Assembly: GCA_001179505.1 (NCBI GenBank)
Contig: CDMY01000323.1
Location: 1-64,000, forward strand
DNA from: Vitrella brassicaformis
Lineage: Eukaryota > Sar > Vitrellaceae
Length of the DNA stretch: 64,000 nt
Direction: 5' to 3'
The number at the start of each line of letters is the position of its first letter. The first letter of the stretch is position 1. The notes under the pieces were generated by a model. The model worked only from the letters and a program-made list of their open reading frames with translations, was not told where the DNA came from and did no database searches. This document shows positions 24,001 to 36,700 of the stretch, piece after piece. The position numbers and the translations under genes were made by a program.

Positions 24001-27000
24001 AACACACGCACAGAGGCAACACGAATATCGATCGACTCAAAGGCTTGCCGTGAGAGACGGACCTTTCCGCGAGTGCGGTGAGTATGAAGATTGCCATTAG
24101 AGTGGCGAGAACGAGCAGCACATTGACCAGCACGATCTGCCATGGCGGAGCACATGGGGCGCACGGCTGCTGGGGCGTCTGACGCGAGAAGCCAGACGCA
24201 GACAAGGCAAAACGTAAAAATGGCGGCTCTCAGAGGGATGCAGTTGGCTCCTACCAAGCATATGTTGAGTCCATCAGTTTTGTTAGTGCCTATACAGGCC
24301 GACGGCAATGGACACGGCATCACTATCGGCAACAGAGTCAACCTAGCGCCATACCTGAGAGACACCAAACCTCACTCTATTGCCTGTTCCCCAGTCGCCT
24401 TTCTCGCCTTTCCTTCCTACGTCGTCACTTCTCGTGTGGCGTTGTCGGGTGAACCAGCGGACTGCAGCTGGACAGTGAGCTGAAAGAAGCCCGGCAGCAC
24501 GCTCGCATTGTAGTTGACGGGAGCAGAGCAGTCCAATCCCGGCAAACAGTCCTGGCAGATCCAAGTGCTGCGACTTCCATCGGCGCCGCCCTTGCGCACG
24601 CCGACAGACCCCGCTGTACATGGCTCACACGGCTCCTCGCCGCGCTGATGGCCGAGACGGCAATAGCACGCAGGTGAGCCCTCGTCAGAACCTGCGCCAA
24701 CAGTCTAAGTCGCAAGGGCTACTGTCATGCGTTTCTTTCATCTCTGACCTGCATCATCGGGACATTCTTGGCACGTTTGTGTGCCAACTTGTCTGTTGCT
24801 GTATGTGCCAGCTGGGCACTTGGTGCAGTTGATGCCGACGCCAGCGTATCCAGGCAGGCAGCGACAAAGGGCGTCCGACTCAAACGTGTAGTCGACCTGT
24901 GCGAGCAGTAAGCACAGTGAGTACAATCAGTATGTGTACTCGTTGTGTATCTGACCATACGCAATCTGACCTCAAGTCTGTTGAATGTGGAGCAAAAGTC
25001 CGTGCACTCGAACCGCTCCTCACCATTGTCCAACGTCCGCACGACATATCCTGCACAAAGCGCATGCAGTCACGCAAGAACGTGGACTAAACAACAGTGG
25101 GTATCTGTTTTGCATGTGCTATGACGGGCGTCCTTCCCTACCCTGCGGGTCGGGCACCAACTGACGTTTTGCAGATATATCTCGTCACCAACTGACGTTT
25201 TGATGCGCACCGCTTGATTGACGCAAATCCTGACACTTCTAAACCACATACATACCCCACAGACACCGATGAAGAAACACATATATCGGCCATATATATA
25301 TAGGCTCTCTGCTCTTTTCTCTCACCACGATGGGTGTAAGACTGACACACACCGGTGTCTGCTCACTTCTTAGGTCTGGGTTCTGTGTGAACCTCGCGTA
25401 GTCGGATGAAAACAGCCTGGAGCCGCGTGCTTCCACTCTTCTCAGTGAGTTGTTGCGCATGTCGACATAGTGGACTCGTGATCGAAAGGTCTCGATGGCG
25501 GTGATGTTGTTGTCCCTCAAAGAGATTGATCCTAAGTGCCGAAATCCTAGCTCGAAAAAAAATTCGCTGTCCGTCACCTACTCATACGCACGAAAGAAAG
25601 CTGGGTGTGCGTTTGCCTGTCTAGGTATAAGATCGGTTACCAATGGGGATTGGTTAAGCACTCTATGGGAGAATGCCAAAAAGGCCTCGCAACGCATCGC
25701 GCTTTGCAGACTGCAATTCGATGCATCCAGCACCACCAGACTGTCACACACAGAAAGACACAGAGCAGGAAGCAAATGCCAGAAAGACAGTGACACGCAG
25801 TCACTTGGTCTGCCATTTAAGGGGCATGAGGAACTCAGTCACGTCGACATTGATTGGGTTGTTTGATACGTCCAACTCGTACAGACTGTCCCATTCAGGC
25901 GGCTTCGACGACAACAGCAAATCCAACGAACTCCCATTTGCCCACTCTATCGCCTCACACATATGTTCACACAAAGAACACATACAACTTATCCCCCTGC
26001 CTATTTGCCTGCCTGCGTGTGTGCCTGTGTGTGTGCTTACCGTTGTACCCCGGTGTCAAGCAGACCCTTTCCGGTGTGGAACCCCTTTCCAGTGTGGAAC
26101 CCCACTTGGGCCACTGGCTAATGCGATTGTTGGCGAGGCGTAGCTTCTCCAAGTTGGGCATTGAGCGAAAGCCCTCCGGCAGGGTGGTCGAAAGGTTCTC
26201 GCTCAGATCCAGATGAACCAATCTGATAAGATTTAAAGACATACACACAGTGTCACGTTGAGACCAAGGAGGGTATCCTCTGTTTCCATCTCGCATATGG
26301 CCATCACTGACGTTTGTGGTATGCTGCCGGTGACTCCCGTGATGAAATTGTGACGAAGCCAGGTGCGCTCGAGGTTGGGGAAGACAGAAAGGTCAACGGA
26401 CCTATTCAGACGGTTGAATGAGACGTCCAGCCTCCAAAGGCTCTCGTATCCCGAGCCGCGAATGCTGTGCTCCACCAATCCGGTCAGTCTGACACTTCAC
26501 ATGCCCAAACATTATGTGCGCCAGCGTTTAGCTCCCATGCAGTGCACCGGTTGTAGAATGCGAAAATCGCATTGAGGTTCTTTAAAGCCGAAAAGCCGAC
26601 AGGCAGGTGACCCTCGAACTAAAACGTGGCGACAGTACACATGCTGACAAGTACTTATCACATGCCGCTCTCCTCATTACTGGTCATACGGAATTGTCGT
26701 CAACCCACAGTATCCTGAGCGACGTGAGGTTGCTGAGCGGCTCAAGAGTACCGGTAAAGTTGTTGAGGTTCAAATTCAGAAACTCGAGTGACTTCCACCC
26801 ACTCCACGTATTCGGCAGAGTACCGGACATCTGCACATACAAACACACAAAGCCACAATAATTCGTGTGGCGTTCCATGCCATACGTCGTTCTCCTGCCG
26901 TTTGGTTGTACCGAGTTGTTGTACACCGACAGCGTCGTGAGCGACGGGAGGTTACTGAGGGGCTCCAGTGTGCCGGAAAACTTGTTGTTGCTCAAGTCGA

Positions 27001-28564
27001 GATACTCGACCGACTTCCAGCCACTCAGCGCGTCCGGGAGAGTGCCCGAGAGCTGTTTATGAAACGCACACAGGAAGGAACACATATGCGTGCGGTGTCA
27101 TGTGTTATTTATCTGGGTGTATACCTGGTTGCCAGACAGGTCCAGTCTGCGAAGCTTTGCCAGCTTCCCAAGTTCTGGTGGGAGATGGCCACTCAAGCCC
27201 GACTCATGCATCTCGAGAACCGTCAGGTTCCCCGCATTGCCTAGCGAAGCCGGCAGTGGACCAGAAAACTGACAGTAGAAAGAAAGCAAATAGCCCTCAA
27301 AGTCACATGTACGTTTGTGTTGTTTGTGTCCTGCGCACGTTGTTCCGTGACATATCTAGCTCCACTAGTTTGTCCATCTTGGCACCCAGCCCGTCCGGCA
27401 GCGAGCCCGAGAATCGATTGTCCCTCAGATTCAGGATGCGCAGCTGGCTCAGTTGCACCAGTGACTGAGGAAGCTCCCCACTGAACGAATTGTTCCGCAG
27501 GCCCAGCATCTGCAAGCGAGAGAGGGCGCCGAGATCGTCAGGGAGAGGGCCAACGGTTGACTCGAGACCCAGTCGAATCAGGTTGCGGCAAGACGTCACA
27601 CTAGCCGGAAAGGGACCCTCCATCTGCTTGTTTCCCCAGATGTCCAGGATCCGCAGGCGCCGAAGTCTGCCGATGTCTTGAGGGATGGGTCCTGAAAGAT
27701 CGGTTTCCACAAGCCAGAGAGCCTCAAGGCGCGAGCAGTTGGTGAGGGAGGGCGGGATGAAGCCGTTTGTTGAACTCATGAGCCCGAGGTACAGGCCCTT
27801 GAGGTAAGGCAGCTCGCCAATTGTAGCTGGAATGGGCACCTTCATGCCGTCCTGACATGATAAACAGCATTACAACAAGAATGTGCGTAAATCAATTTGC
27901 ACATCAGATGCAACTCACCACTCTAGCCAGCCCGATAGCGCGAAGAGATCTCACTTTGGCGATCTCATCACCCAAGCTTCCCTGCATTGGCAGATTCCAG
28001 GCCAGGAGGCAGACCACATGACGCAGCCGATAAAACGCCTCCAAGAAGACGAAAGGCGCCCCCCCCCCGCTGTGCCAATACAGCCGGTACATCCGATACG
28101 TCCCCATCCTCGGCATCCCCTGTCAGTAAGATGATATAGCCCTCCCGCGGGCCGCCGTCCGCCAGCGCCTCACTCAGCCGCACACACGTGATGAAGGACA
28201 CGACACACAGGTTGTCCTCAAAGACGGACTTGGTGTCGTTCACCAATCCGGCCTCGTCAGACCACTCGAACAGAGCCGCCGCATCCTCCTGACACGAATC
28301 GCACCGCTCCAGCTCCTCCATCTCGGTATACGGAAGGATGTTGTCGCCTCGCCGCACTTGGCCATCTGAGAGTTCTACGTCAGCCGGACGGAAGAAAATA
28401 GAGAGTTGCAGGAGCTTCAGCCGCCTCGGGTCACGCCAGCCCGGAGGGAGGGCAGGGGACGGAGGAGCTGTCTCGTTGGCGGGCTGGAGGATCCTCTTGA
28501 GGGGCGAGCAAGCCACGAGCGACGACGAGATGGCAAGAAGGACAGCGCATAGAGGAATCACCAT
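21077..28564 (-). CDS. LRR, cysteine-rich and TRP-like multi-helix membrane receptor
   Basis: Multi-exon, read right to left. The start at 28564 gives a signal peptide (MVIPLCAVLLAISSSLVACS), followed by a soluble domain with acidic and cysteine residues. At least ten plant-type leucine-rich repeats follow from about 28.0 to 25.2 kb, for example LEALWLVETDLSGPIPQDIG and LPASLGNAGNLTVLEMHESG, most on separate exons. Next come cysteine-rich modules of GCC2/GCC3 type (CRCLPGYAG...CTKCPAGTYS, about 24.9 kb; a second at 24.6 kb). The membrane part (24.2-22.2 kb) has IVLVNVLLVLATLMAIFIL, LIHPTVTKNMLALLRCRPY, a FLYVGYRKGFFYWDFVLAMR element and several helices. This pattern is seen in TRP-like regions of many protist surface proteins. 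The cytoplasmic tail (to 21077) carries a helical stretch and a Ser/Asp-rich end. It is probably a surface receptor or channel. A frame change at a G10 run (28059-28068) is described in the findings. Confidence 0.8.
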
Positions 28565-28859
28565 CGGATATTCATCGACTCATCCCTTCGCATCGATGAG
28601 GTGCGATGAGGCAGCGCCCTTGTGAACCTCTCGAGTGCTGATCTGTTGCGGGAGCTGACGTGGCGCCACGCCGCTGCGGCTGCACCGCCACAAAAACGAC
28701 AACAGGCTGCATCAACGACACACAGTGTCACGACACACAGGACGAGAGGACGATGAAGATCCATCTGCTTTCTATCCTTTTGGTGGTGCTTCACTTCACT
28801 CACGACTTGGCTGAAGCGCAGCGTGTGGATTCCCAAAAGATGAATGTATGCACATACAA

Positions 28860-28932
28860 GGTCCTGGTCGGGCTCGAACCGACGACCTTTCGGTTATTAG
28901 CCGAATGCTCTAGCCAACTGAGCCACAGGACC
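28860..28932 (-). tRNA. tRNA-Ile (anticodon AAT)
   Basis: Read on the minus strand, 73 nt fold as a standard cloverleaf. The acceptor arms are GGTCCTG and CAGGACC, the D arm contains GGCTCAGTTGGCTAGAGC, and the anticodon stem TTCGG/CCGAA has loop CTAATAA. The T arm is GTCGGTTCGAGCCCGAC. No intron and no encoded CCA. The tRNA lies about 300 bp upstream of the LRR receptor start, in the same orientation. Confidence 0.95.
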
Positions 28933-29976
28933 ACTGCACCGTTTGTGGCATCGCCTTCGCATCATTCAAGCGTTCAGGCGTTGATCTGCCATGCTCGGTG
29001 ATTGATTGATTGTGGAGGCATCTTCTTTCGGGACGACATCTTCCACCCCCGCATCAGCCGCCGTAGCCGCCGCATGGCAACAAGGGCAGCAACATTCGAT
29101 GAGTCAGCCGATGTCCTTGCGCCCGCACCAAGAATGAGCATGGTGGACGTGGACCCTCATCTGCGGCTCCTGAGATCCCGCACGACGACGGTGACGAGAG
29201 CCTGAGCTCCCGCCGGCAGTCCCCGTCCGCCTTCCCGATTGTTGCGATCGGGGACTGCGATTGTTCGTGTCACGGCCTCTGATGCTGATGCAGATGACAA
29301 GCCATCATCTCCACAAACTGCTACGCCTCGGGTTGATAGGCGGCCTACCGAGGCGTAGGTGCCTGACGGAGGAGCGGAAGATTTGATCGCCCCTGCATCG
29401 GCCGAGACCCCAGCAGCCCTCCATCGCAGCCATCAGGGAGGCCGCCAGAACGATGCCACAGACGACACTAGGCATCTCGAACCATACCCATACCCGCGCC
29501 AATCCCCATGACCCACCGTCTGGCATTGGCGGCCTGCTGAATCAGCTGCACAGCGTACGGATCCTCCATCACTCTGGCCTTCACCGCCGATCTGCTGTCT
29601 CGGAGGGTGTTGGAATGGGTGGGATGGAGAGGGATGCAGCGTCGGCATCAGCTGCCGACGATAGGTGTTGCAGCAGCTGCTAAGACGGCCACCAGAGACA
29701 CGATGACGGCGACAGAGCGGCCAATGCTGGTGCTGCTGGTACTGGTGGTGGGGCCGTGTTGGCCCAGCCGGTGGGCAGCGCACTACTGGTTACGGTGAGG
29801 GGGCTTACCTTGGTCATGTGTCGCATCCCGTGCTGCCCATCCCGACGTGATGAGAGGGAGAGGGAGATCGATGCAATCGCGACGGTGCCAAGGCAGAGAC
29901 ACCAAGACACGTCTACCGACCCTCAGCCATCTTGAATTTCATGTGTGTGTTCAGGACGACGGAGGAGTTGGTATAG
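28933..29976. other. Region without a reliable gene
   Basis: Holds scattered short frames on both strands, such as a plus-strand MATRAATFDESADVLAPAP (about 29070) and a hydrophobic MLVLLVLVVGPCW (about 29728), which could be exons of a decayed gene. Two short perfect inverted repeats occur at 29216-29258 (10-bp arms) and 29321-29358 (11-bp arms). Nothing joins into a convincing model. Confidence 0.35.
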
Positions 29977-30560
29977 CAGTCGCTGCACCACGTGCAGAAG
30001 GTGCAGTCGCTGTCTGAGGACCGACACACACTGCACGACGAGATCACCTACCTGAGAAGGCAGGTGCACTGCCCGACCTCCAAGCGACAAAGCGGCTGGC
30101 GTATGGCCTCGACAGCCAGTCCCTCTCAACTCACGGCAAGATCGAGCTGACCCAAACGGATTCCTCACTGTGGCCTGCCTTTGCTTCATTTGGCCGCCAA
30201 CGAATGCACGGGAGAGGAGGCCGCCGTGATCCTCGAACATCTGATCGATGCCGATGCGGCCACCGAGGCGGCGGAGGTGATTCCGGAGCCACGCGAGAAG
30301 TACGAGACGGCAATTGACTATCTGCTTCATCGCTTACTCCGGCAATTTCAGCGAAGGAGAACTTGCAAATCGTCACGCGCCTCGTCAGCGCAGCGGCGGA
30401 AGCACCCGCCGAAGATGGACCCGACGCCTCTGCAGACATGCTTGATGGCCACGACGCCTTTCCCCATGAATACGCGTGTCGCTTCAAGCAGGAGGATGGC
30501 CAGGGCGGGGGGGTGCGCTGTGCAGTGCTGTTCGTGAGGGTCGCATGGGGCTTGATGTGA
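29977..30560 (+). pseudogene. Ankyrin-repeat-like fragment, probably decayed
   Basis: After a possible acceptor (GGTATAG) at 29976 there is a short coiled-coil-like exon (VQKVQSLSEDRHTLHDEITY) ending at CAG/GTGC. At about 30175 the frame reads LLHLAANECTGEEAAVILEH and then LIDADAATEAAE, which has the H-L-A-A-N...V-I-L-E-x-L-I-x-A look of ankyrin repeats. A further short helix follows (REKYETAIDYLLHRLL), then the frame becomes arginine- and serine-rich and ends without a natural C-terminus. No upstream start is found. It may be a relic or a badly interrupted gene. Confidence 0.4.
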
Positions 30561-31529
30561 TGCGTTTTGGGTGCATTTCTTGCTCTGTTTCGCCTCGTGC
30601 GTAGTCGTGCCAGTTGCTGCCCTCTCTTTGCCCGCCGGACAGTCGTGCCAGTTGATTTCTTCATACACACCACAGGTGACTTGTCGACTTGTTGCTTGTG
30701 TGCACAAAGCAGACTTGTACATAATCCTCGTTTTGTCTCCGCACTTTTTATCTTGATTCGAAGTGGACACCTCGCATCGTGTGGGCGGACATGGAATGTG
30801 TTGGATGTATCTTGACCGTCTGCCGCACACACAACCGGCCTGTCAGCGGGTGTTCCCGCATCCCCGACTACCGCCGCCGCGTGTGTGCGCAGCCGACCTG
30901 TGTGTCCGTGACATGTGAGCACAAGGTGTTTGTCTTGCTCGTGCCCACGTGTATTCCGATGGGTGTGTTGCGTGCCTGTCATGGATGTGTGCGAGTGCCT
31001 GCCTGCCTGCCTGCCTGCCTGTCTGGATGGATGGATGGATGGATGTGTGGATGGATACATGGATTTGCGAAGTGCGTTTTGCAGGTTGCTGCCATGCTCA
31101 TCTGGACACTAACATCGCATCTCCAGATGCGCAACCGCTGCAGATGCGCAAATGCGTCTCGTGCAGTACGACAGTGAACGGTGTGTAAGGTGGGTGTGAT
31201 GAAGAGGGGAGGCTCCTATATTGTTGGCCGATAGACGTTCAGGAGACACAACAACAGAAGCCCATTCACGTGCTGCGGACACGAGCCATGCTCACCAACA
31301 CACAGGACCATCTCCTCCCCTTCCCCATCCCCGCGGCAAAAAAGGCGAGAAATGTCACGTCAAACGAAGAGCGACATTCATGCAATGTCTGTCTGCTGTC
31401 TGACCATCTCTGCCTGTCTGTCGGCAGTGGTTGGTTGGGCGCGGACACTCACACACGTGGAACACTCACACATGTCGAGCACACATGTCTATAAAAATAC
31501 GAGCCTTGTAAGGAAGGGTCAGAGTCAAG
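30561..31529. other. Microsatellite-rich intergenic region
   Basis: Contains TGCC repeats (about 31003-31022) and (GGAT)n at about 31025-31045, plus GT-rich DNA. No gene is supported. The right part borders the 3' end of the next minus-strand gene. Confidence 0.45.
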
Positions 31530-33545
31530 TCAGTTGTTGTGGAAGACCGTGTCATAGAGGACGCCCTCGCCAGTCGTCACCGCCTTGCCCGACACCTGAC
31601 ATGTCCACACACACGCGCACACACTCTTCAGTCCGTGCGTACATTCAAAAGGACGGACGCACCGACCTTCATGGCGACTTTCATCGCCGAGCCCGAGAGG
31701 CCCGATGGCCGCTTGGTGGGAATGTCCGAGGCCACCACCGGCTCCAGGGATGCCTCCACCTGACGACAAAGAGCCAACCAAGGGAGCGAGGGGTGGTGTG
31801 GTGTGTGGCTGTCTGTTTGTCGATCGGACCTCTAGCAGGCTGAATCTGGTCTTGCCCGCCACCTTGGACTCCCTGCGGTCCTCAGTGCCTGATGGACGGA
31901 TGGATGGATGGGAGATGGAGGGTGAAGGAGAGCAGAAGCAAGTATTCGCACGTACCTCTTTCGATTGAGTACTTGACGGTCTCCTGTCCGCCTGGCTCCC
32001 GGCCCGCGGCCTTCTTGTCGTTCTCCACCATCTGCAGTAGATACGCCGACAACGCCGGGATACTCGAACCAACTGCATCCACCAATCATACCACCAAACA
32101 CACATCCACACCTCTCCCCCGCCCAAGTCCGCCAACCCACCCACTCACCAGGAGGGTCTTCGTGAATGCCCACGTCCAGGCCCAGCAGCCGCCCGTGGAA
32201 GGTGCTGCCCTCGAACTCGGTGTCGGTCGTTATCAGCAGAATCTGACACAAGGGAGAGACCAACCACGCTGCACTCACCTCCTCCCTCCCTCCCTCCCTC
32301 CCTCCCTCCCTCCGTCACTGACCTCGTCAGCATTGCAGTCGCGGTCCTCCCACAGCTTTCTGTTCAGCTCGGCCTTGCGCACGGCGGCGTAGCTCTTGAC
32401 GGGCACAATCAGGTAGGGCAGCCCGATCTCCTTGGGGTACACCGCTCGGGCGTACAGCTTGACATCCATCCGCTCACCCTTGACGCTCAGCCCGACCGTC
32501 GGCGGCTTCGTGTCGGTCTCGACGTCATCAAGGGCCAACCCCAGCGTGGCAGCCATTGTGGTGGGGAAGGGCACCCCCGTGTCGACTCGGCACTCGGTGG
32601 CGTAGCCCCACCTACACCACCCTGGTGCCCCGTTGAGCAGCTCGCTGCTCACGGATATCGGCCCCACTGGCTGGGTGATGGTGAAGTCGACGCGTCCTGT
32701 CTTGTTGGGAGGCAGCTTGGACGCCATGTGGGCGAGGTCGGCGCCGGGCCCGACCAGCGTGTGGATGGCAGCGATGGTGGGGTGGCCTGGGGGAGGGGAG
32801 GGGCACACAGGTGAGATCAGATCAGATGAGATGAGATGCGATCAGGTGGGATGGAGCGGCCATTCGTCTGTTCATCCAGGTTCACCTCCGAACGTGAGCT
32901 CCTTCAAGGGCGTCCAGATCCTCACTCTCGTATTGGCGCCGTCGGTCCCTGGCAAGCAGAACACGGTCTCGGTGCCGAACTCCCGAGCAATCGCCTGCAA
33001 CCAAGGACGGACCCACGTGTGATGTGTGTGAGCCACCACCACTATCTCTATCTCTATCTCTCTCCCTCTTCCCCTGCGCACCTGCATTTTGTCGTCAGAG
33101 ATGCCCTCTGCGTCCGGGAGCACGACAATCTGTGCGCCCGAGAGGGGCTTGGACGTGAACACATCCTGCAGAGAGAGAGGGCCATGGGAACCCAGAGCAC
33201 ATCATATGATGCACATTGTGGTGCTACAACGGTGGACAAGGATCACCCAGAGGGGCTGCTGCCGTCCATCCATCCATTCATCCGTACCACGAAGAAGTAC
33301 TTGCGGTTGGAGGCCATGATGCTGTCGGTTTCGGGCATTGATGGCCACCTGGCGATGCGAAAGTCGACGACGGCGATGGATGGAGGGATCAGTGGCCGAA
33401 GATCTGTGCTTGGAACATTGGCAGGGCCTTTCTGTCTGCAGATCTGTGTCAAAGAAGCCTCAAAGTGGCAGGGGAGCGATCGTCGAGACGGCGCAGTCCT
33501 TCTCGTGCTGTGCACACTGTTGCTGCGAATGGTTGAATACGACAT
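31530..33545 (-). CDS. Unknown protein with a faint retropepsin-like DTG motif
   Basis: Multi-exon. The start at 33545 gives MSYSTIRSNSVHS. Exons follow with VVDFRIARWPSMPETDSIM, DVFTSKPLSGAQIVVLPDAE, TETVFCLPGTDGANTRVRIW and a long one at about 32800-32330. That exon contains CRVDTGVPFPTTMAATLGLA, and later exons carry TEFEGSTFHGRLLGLDVGIH, VENDKKAAG and the C-terminal TGEGVLYDTVFHNN. A D-T-G followed by a hydrophobic stretch with a later L-L-G-x-D is the outline of clan AA aspartic proteases, but neither flanking consensus is strong and no transposon genes are nearby. The protein may be entirely unrelated to proteases. Introns carry CATCC and CCTC repeats. Confidence 0.5.
32278..32313. repeat. 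(CCTC)n microsatellite
   Basis: About nine uninterrupted CCTC units inside an intron of the surrounding minus-strand gene. On that strand it is a purine (GAGG) tract close to the donor side of the intron. Confidence 0.9.
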
Positions 33546-33735
33546 TCTGAGACGGCCGCAAGGAAGCGGGCACTTTCGGCGCCTCGATTTGGAGGTTTAA
33601 TCACAAAGCACAGTCACAAGATTCACAGTCCACTGCACTGCGGTGTCACAGGTGTATGAGTCACCCCAAGTCACATCAGATCACTGCCCTGGATATCTCT
33701 CCCTCGGCTCATCCCTCTTCACCGACCAACTCCTC

Positions 33736-36700
33736 TCACACTCCGTCGGGTGCAGTTCCGGCTGCCTGCGGCTGCCCCTGTTCCTCCCCTCCACCCTCGC
33801 CGTCGCCTCCTTCATGCTCATCGCCTTCATGGTCCATTTCGCCCGTGCCATGTGCATCATCTGACGCTGGTGCTTCATGCTCCTCTGTGGTCTCGTTGGG
33901 TGTGTCTGCTGTGGGTGGCAGCTGCACGATGTCCATGACGTGCATGCCGGTTTCCAGCAGGTGCCTCGAGAAGACGTGGTCGTGGCTGCGGATGATGGCC
34001 AGCAGCCGGGCCCAGGAGATGGCCGGGTCGCGCAGCGAATCCACCGGGGGGCGGGGCAGCAAAGGCGCCACGAAGAGGGGGCGGATGGCGCCTCTTGTCG
34101 CTTCCTCGCTGGCCAGCCGTCTGATCCGCTGGGAGAAGGTGCGCCTTAGGCGGTTCTAAAGCCATGGACACACAGCACAGCACACACACGGGATGAGATG
34201 ATGCGAGAACACATGACATGGAGGGTATTAAAGCCCCTCGCCCTGCCCCACCTGCCACATGCGGAGGGCCTCCTCGGCTGTATTTGTGTCGTATCGCAGG
34301 CCCGAGGGCTGACCACCCGCACCTCCTGGGCCCCTCCTGCCGAACACGAGTGACAGCAGGCCACCCCTCCCTCCGCTGCCCTGACTTTGGCCGCTGGGTG
34401 GTGGGGAGGATGGCTCCATCCCACTGCCACCGTTGTTGTCATCATGACCATCGGCTGGGGCTGGAGCTGGTGGTGGTGGTGGTGGTGGCGGGGGGAATGG
34501 CTGTTCATCGGTTGGGGGGCCCGGGGGAGGGTTGTTGATGAGGGCGCCATAGGCATCGATGACACGCTGGAAGTCAGACTGTTTTGTATGCACAGAGAGA
34601 GAGGGACAGACGGATTTGGTTCATTGGTTGGTTGCATGGGCGTCTGTCTGTCTGTCTGTCTGTGATGTGTGGCTGACCATGTGGGTTCGCGTGAGGCCCA
34701 TCAGGTTGGTCAATTCGTGCCACAGCACAAACAACTCATCCACACTGTTGTTCTGATACAAACAAACAAACAACCAAACAACACACGGCAGAGGCGCCAT
34801 TCAGCTTGGTGATGCCTGGCATGTATCGACTGATCCTGACCGACCATGGTAGCGAGGTGCAGCGGTGACCATCGGGGCGAACCGTAATTTGTTTGCGCCA
34901 ACCGACCTTGACCACACACATTCACAGAGAACATGTCTTTGCAGCCACCCATGTATACGTATGTGTCCCGCCCTCCCCCCTTCCCTCTCTCACCCTTGCC
35001 AAGGTAGTGTCTGAACGTCGCCCCTGCCAGCTCCTGCCGCCTTGACGGGTCTGCGCTCATTTGCAGGTGGATGGAGAAATCATCCGTCGGCACGGGGGCG
35101 TTGAGCTCGGCGAAGAAGGTGTAGGTCGATGCCGGCACGTTCGGGTCGCCCGTCACCTTGCGCGCGCACACCACGGGGCCGTCGCCGTCCAGCCAGAGGA
35201 ACTCATAGCCGTGCGGGCCGTACGACGCCGTCCAGAGGCCGGTGAGGTGCCTCGCCACCATTCTGCCCTCGCGATGGTCTGCACGCACAGATAGCGCGGA
35301 CATGTTGACTGACACTTTGGTGCGTCATGTGGATTGTGTGGTAAGGCTCACTCACCGTATGGGGGAAGTTTGTCCCTGTACGTCGCGAGATGGTCCATCG
35401 GCAGTCGCTGCAGCACGACAGCACGCTTGTCCGACCCAGACGCCGCGCAGGCCAAATGGCTGCAGTCAGACCTACATACACACCCATCCATCCATCCCTC
35501 AATTGCGCCAGCGTGTTGAAGGCGCCTGGCTTACTTGAGCTGCACGAGCAGATATCGGTATGGGACAGGTGGTGGCGGCTTTGGCGCATACGGCATGGCG
35601 GCCACGGCGACCTCTGGCTGGTCTCTCTTTCCAGGGGGTGTTGTGAGGTGGCTGGTGGGGAGGTTGCTCTCCTCCCATGCGAGGTGCTCCCTGGTGCGGT
35701 GAGTGATGGTCGTCTCGATGCGGTCCATTTCGTCGTCAGTGAAGCCGTCCTCGCCGTCATACTCATCCGACAAACGCTGCACGCACACAGAAACACAGGG
35801 AGAGAGAGAGAGAGGAACCAGGAGGGAGCGGAGGGAGGGATCCTTACGTACAAGGCAAAACATGTGCCACTCTCTCCGTCCACCCACCCCCTCACCTCGG
35901 CAGTGAATGCTTCCTGCAAGGGGAGGTACCTCCGGTCGCCCAGCACGTAGACGCCGTCGATCTCGTCACGCAGCAGCCGGGGGAAGGGGATGGCGTGCGG
36001 GGGCGCCATGGCGTCCTGCAGCAGCTGGGATGACTCCAGCCGGTAGAACGACAGCCGCTTGGTGCTCTCACTGTCTCGACCCTCTTGATCTTGCGGTTGG
36101 TGGTGGTCTTGATCTTGTTGCTGGTGGGTGGTGGGCAAAGCGAAGGCGATGGCCCTCTCTGCTGTGCAAAGTGGGGGCCACGACGTCACTGCTGCTGCCG
36201 CTGCCGCTGGTGCTCCGGGAGGTGAGGAGGCGTCACGGGTGGCGGCTTTGCCGCTAGCCCGTTCCTCCTCTGCCCTTCGCAGGCTGCCCACCGCCGCCGT
36301 CTGTCTGGCGGCTGTGACTGACCGATGCGGCGCTGCCGACGTCACCTCACCCTCGCTGTAGTCGCTGTAGTGGATGGAGAAGAAATACCTGCATGTAGAC
36401 ACAATGGCGAAGGTGCAACCACGTCACCGAACGATCTTCACTTTTCTTCTCTCTGTCTTACTCGAGTCTTGTGAGCGTTCTTGGGGGGCTGCCTTGTTTC
36501 GTGTTGCGGGGGTGCGATGGAGCACCAGAAGAGGCAGCAGCGGAGGTGGTGGCGCTGCTGCTGCTGCTGCTGCTGCTTTGTCGGCCTTGTTGCTCCTGCT
36601 GCAGCTCTCCGATGAGTCTTGACTGGAACCCGCTCAGAGGCCGCACTGTGCTGAGCGGATGAATGCAGATCAAACGAAACAAACACAAAAACATGAATGA

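Noticed and set aside
28660-29001. Plus-strand ORF of 113 residues with a hydrophobic start
   Set aside because: It runs through the antisense of the tRNA-Ile gene and has no splice partners or family features.
30131-31060. Minus-strand ORF of 309 residues
   Set aside because: Low-complexity His/Arg/Ser translation of repeats, including a GGAT-derived start; no conserved block.
35203-36402. 399-residue continuous minus-strand frame
   Set aside because: Only its first part is coding. The C-terminal two thirds runs through introns of the FBXO31-like gene, where the conserved exons use other frames.
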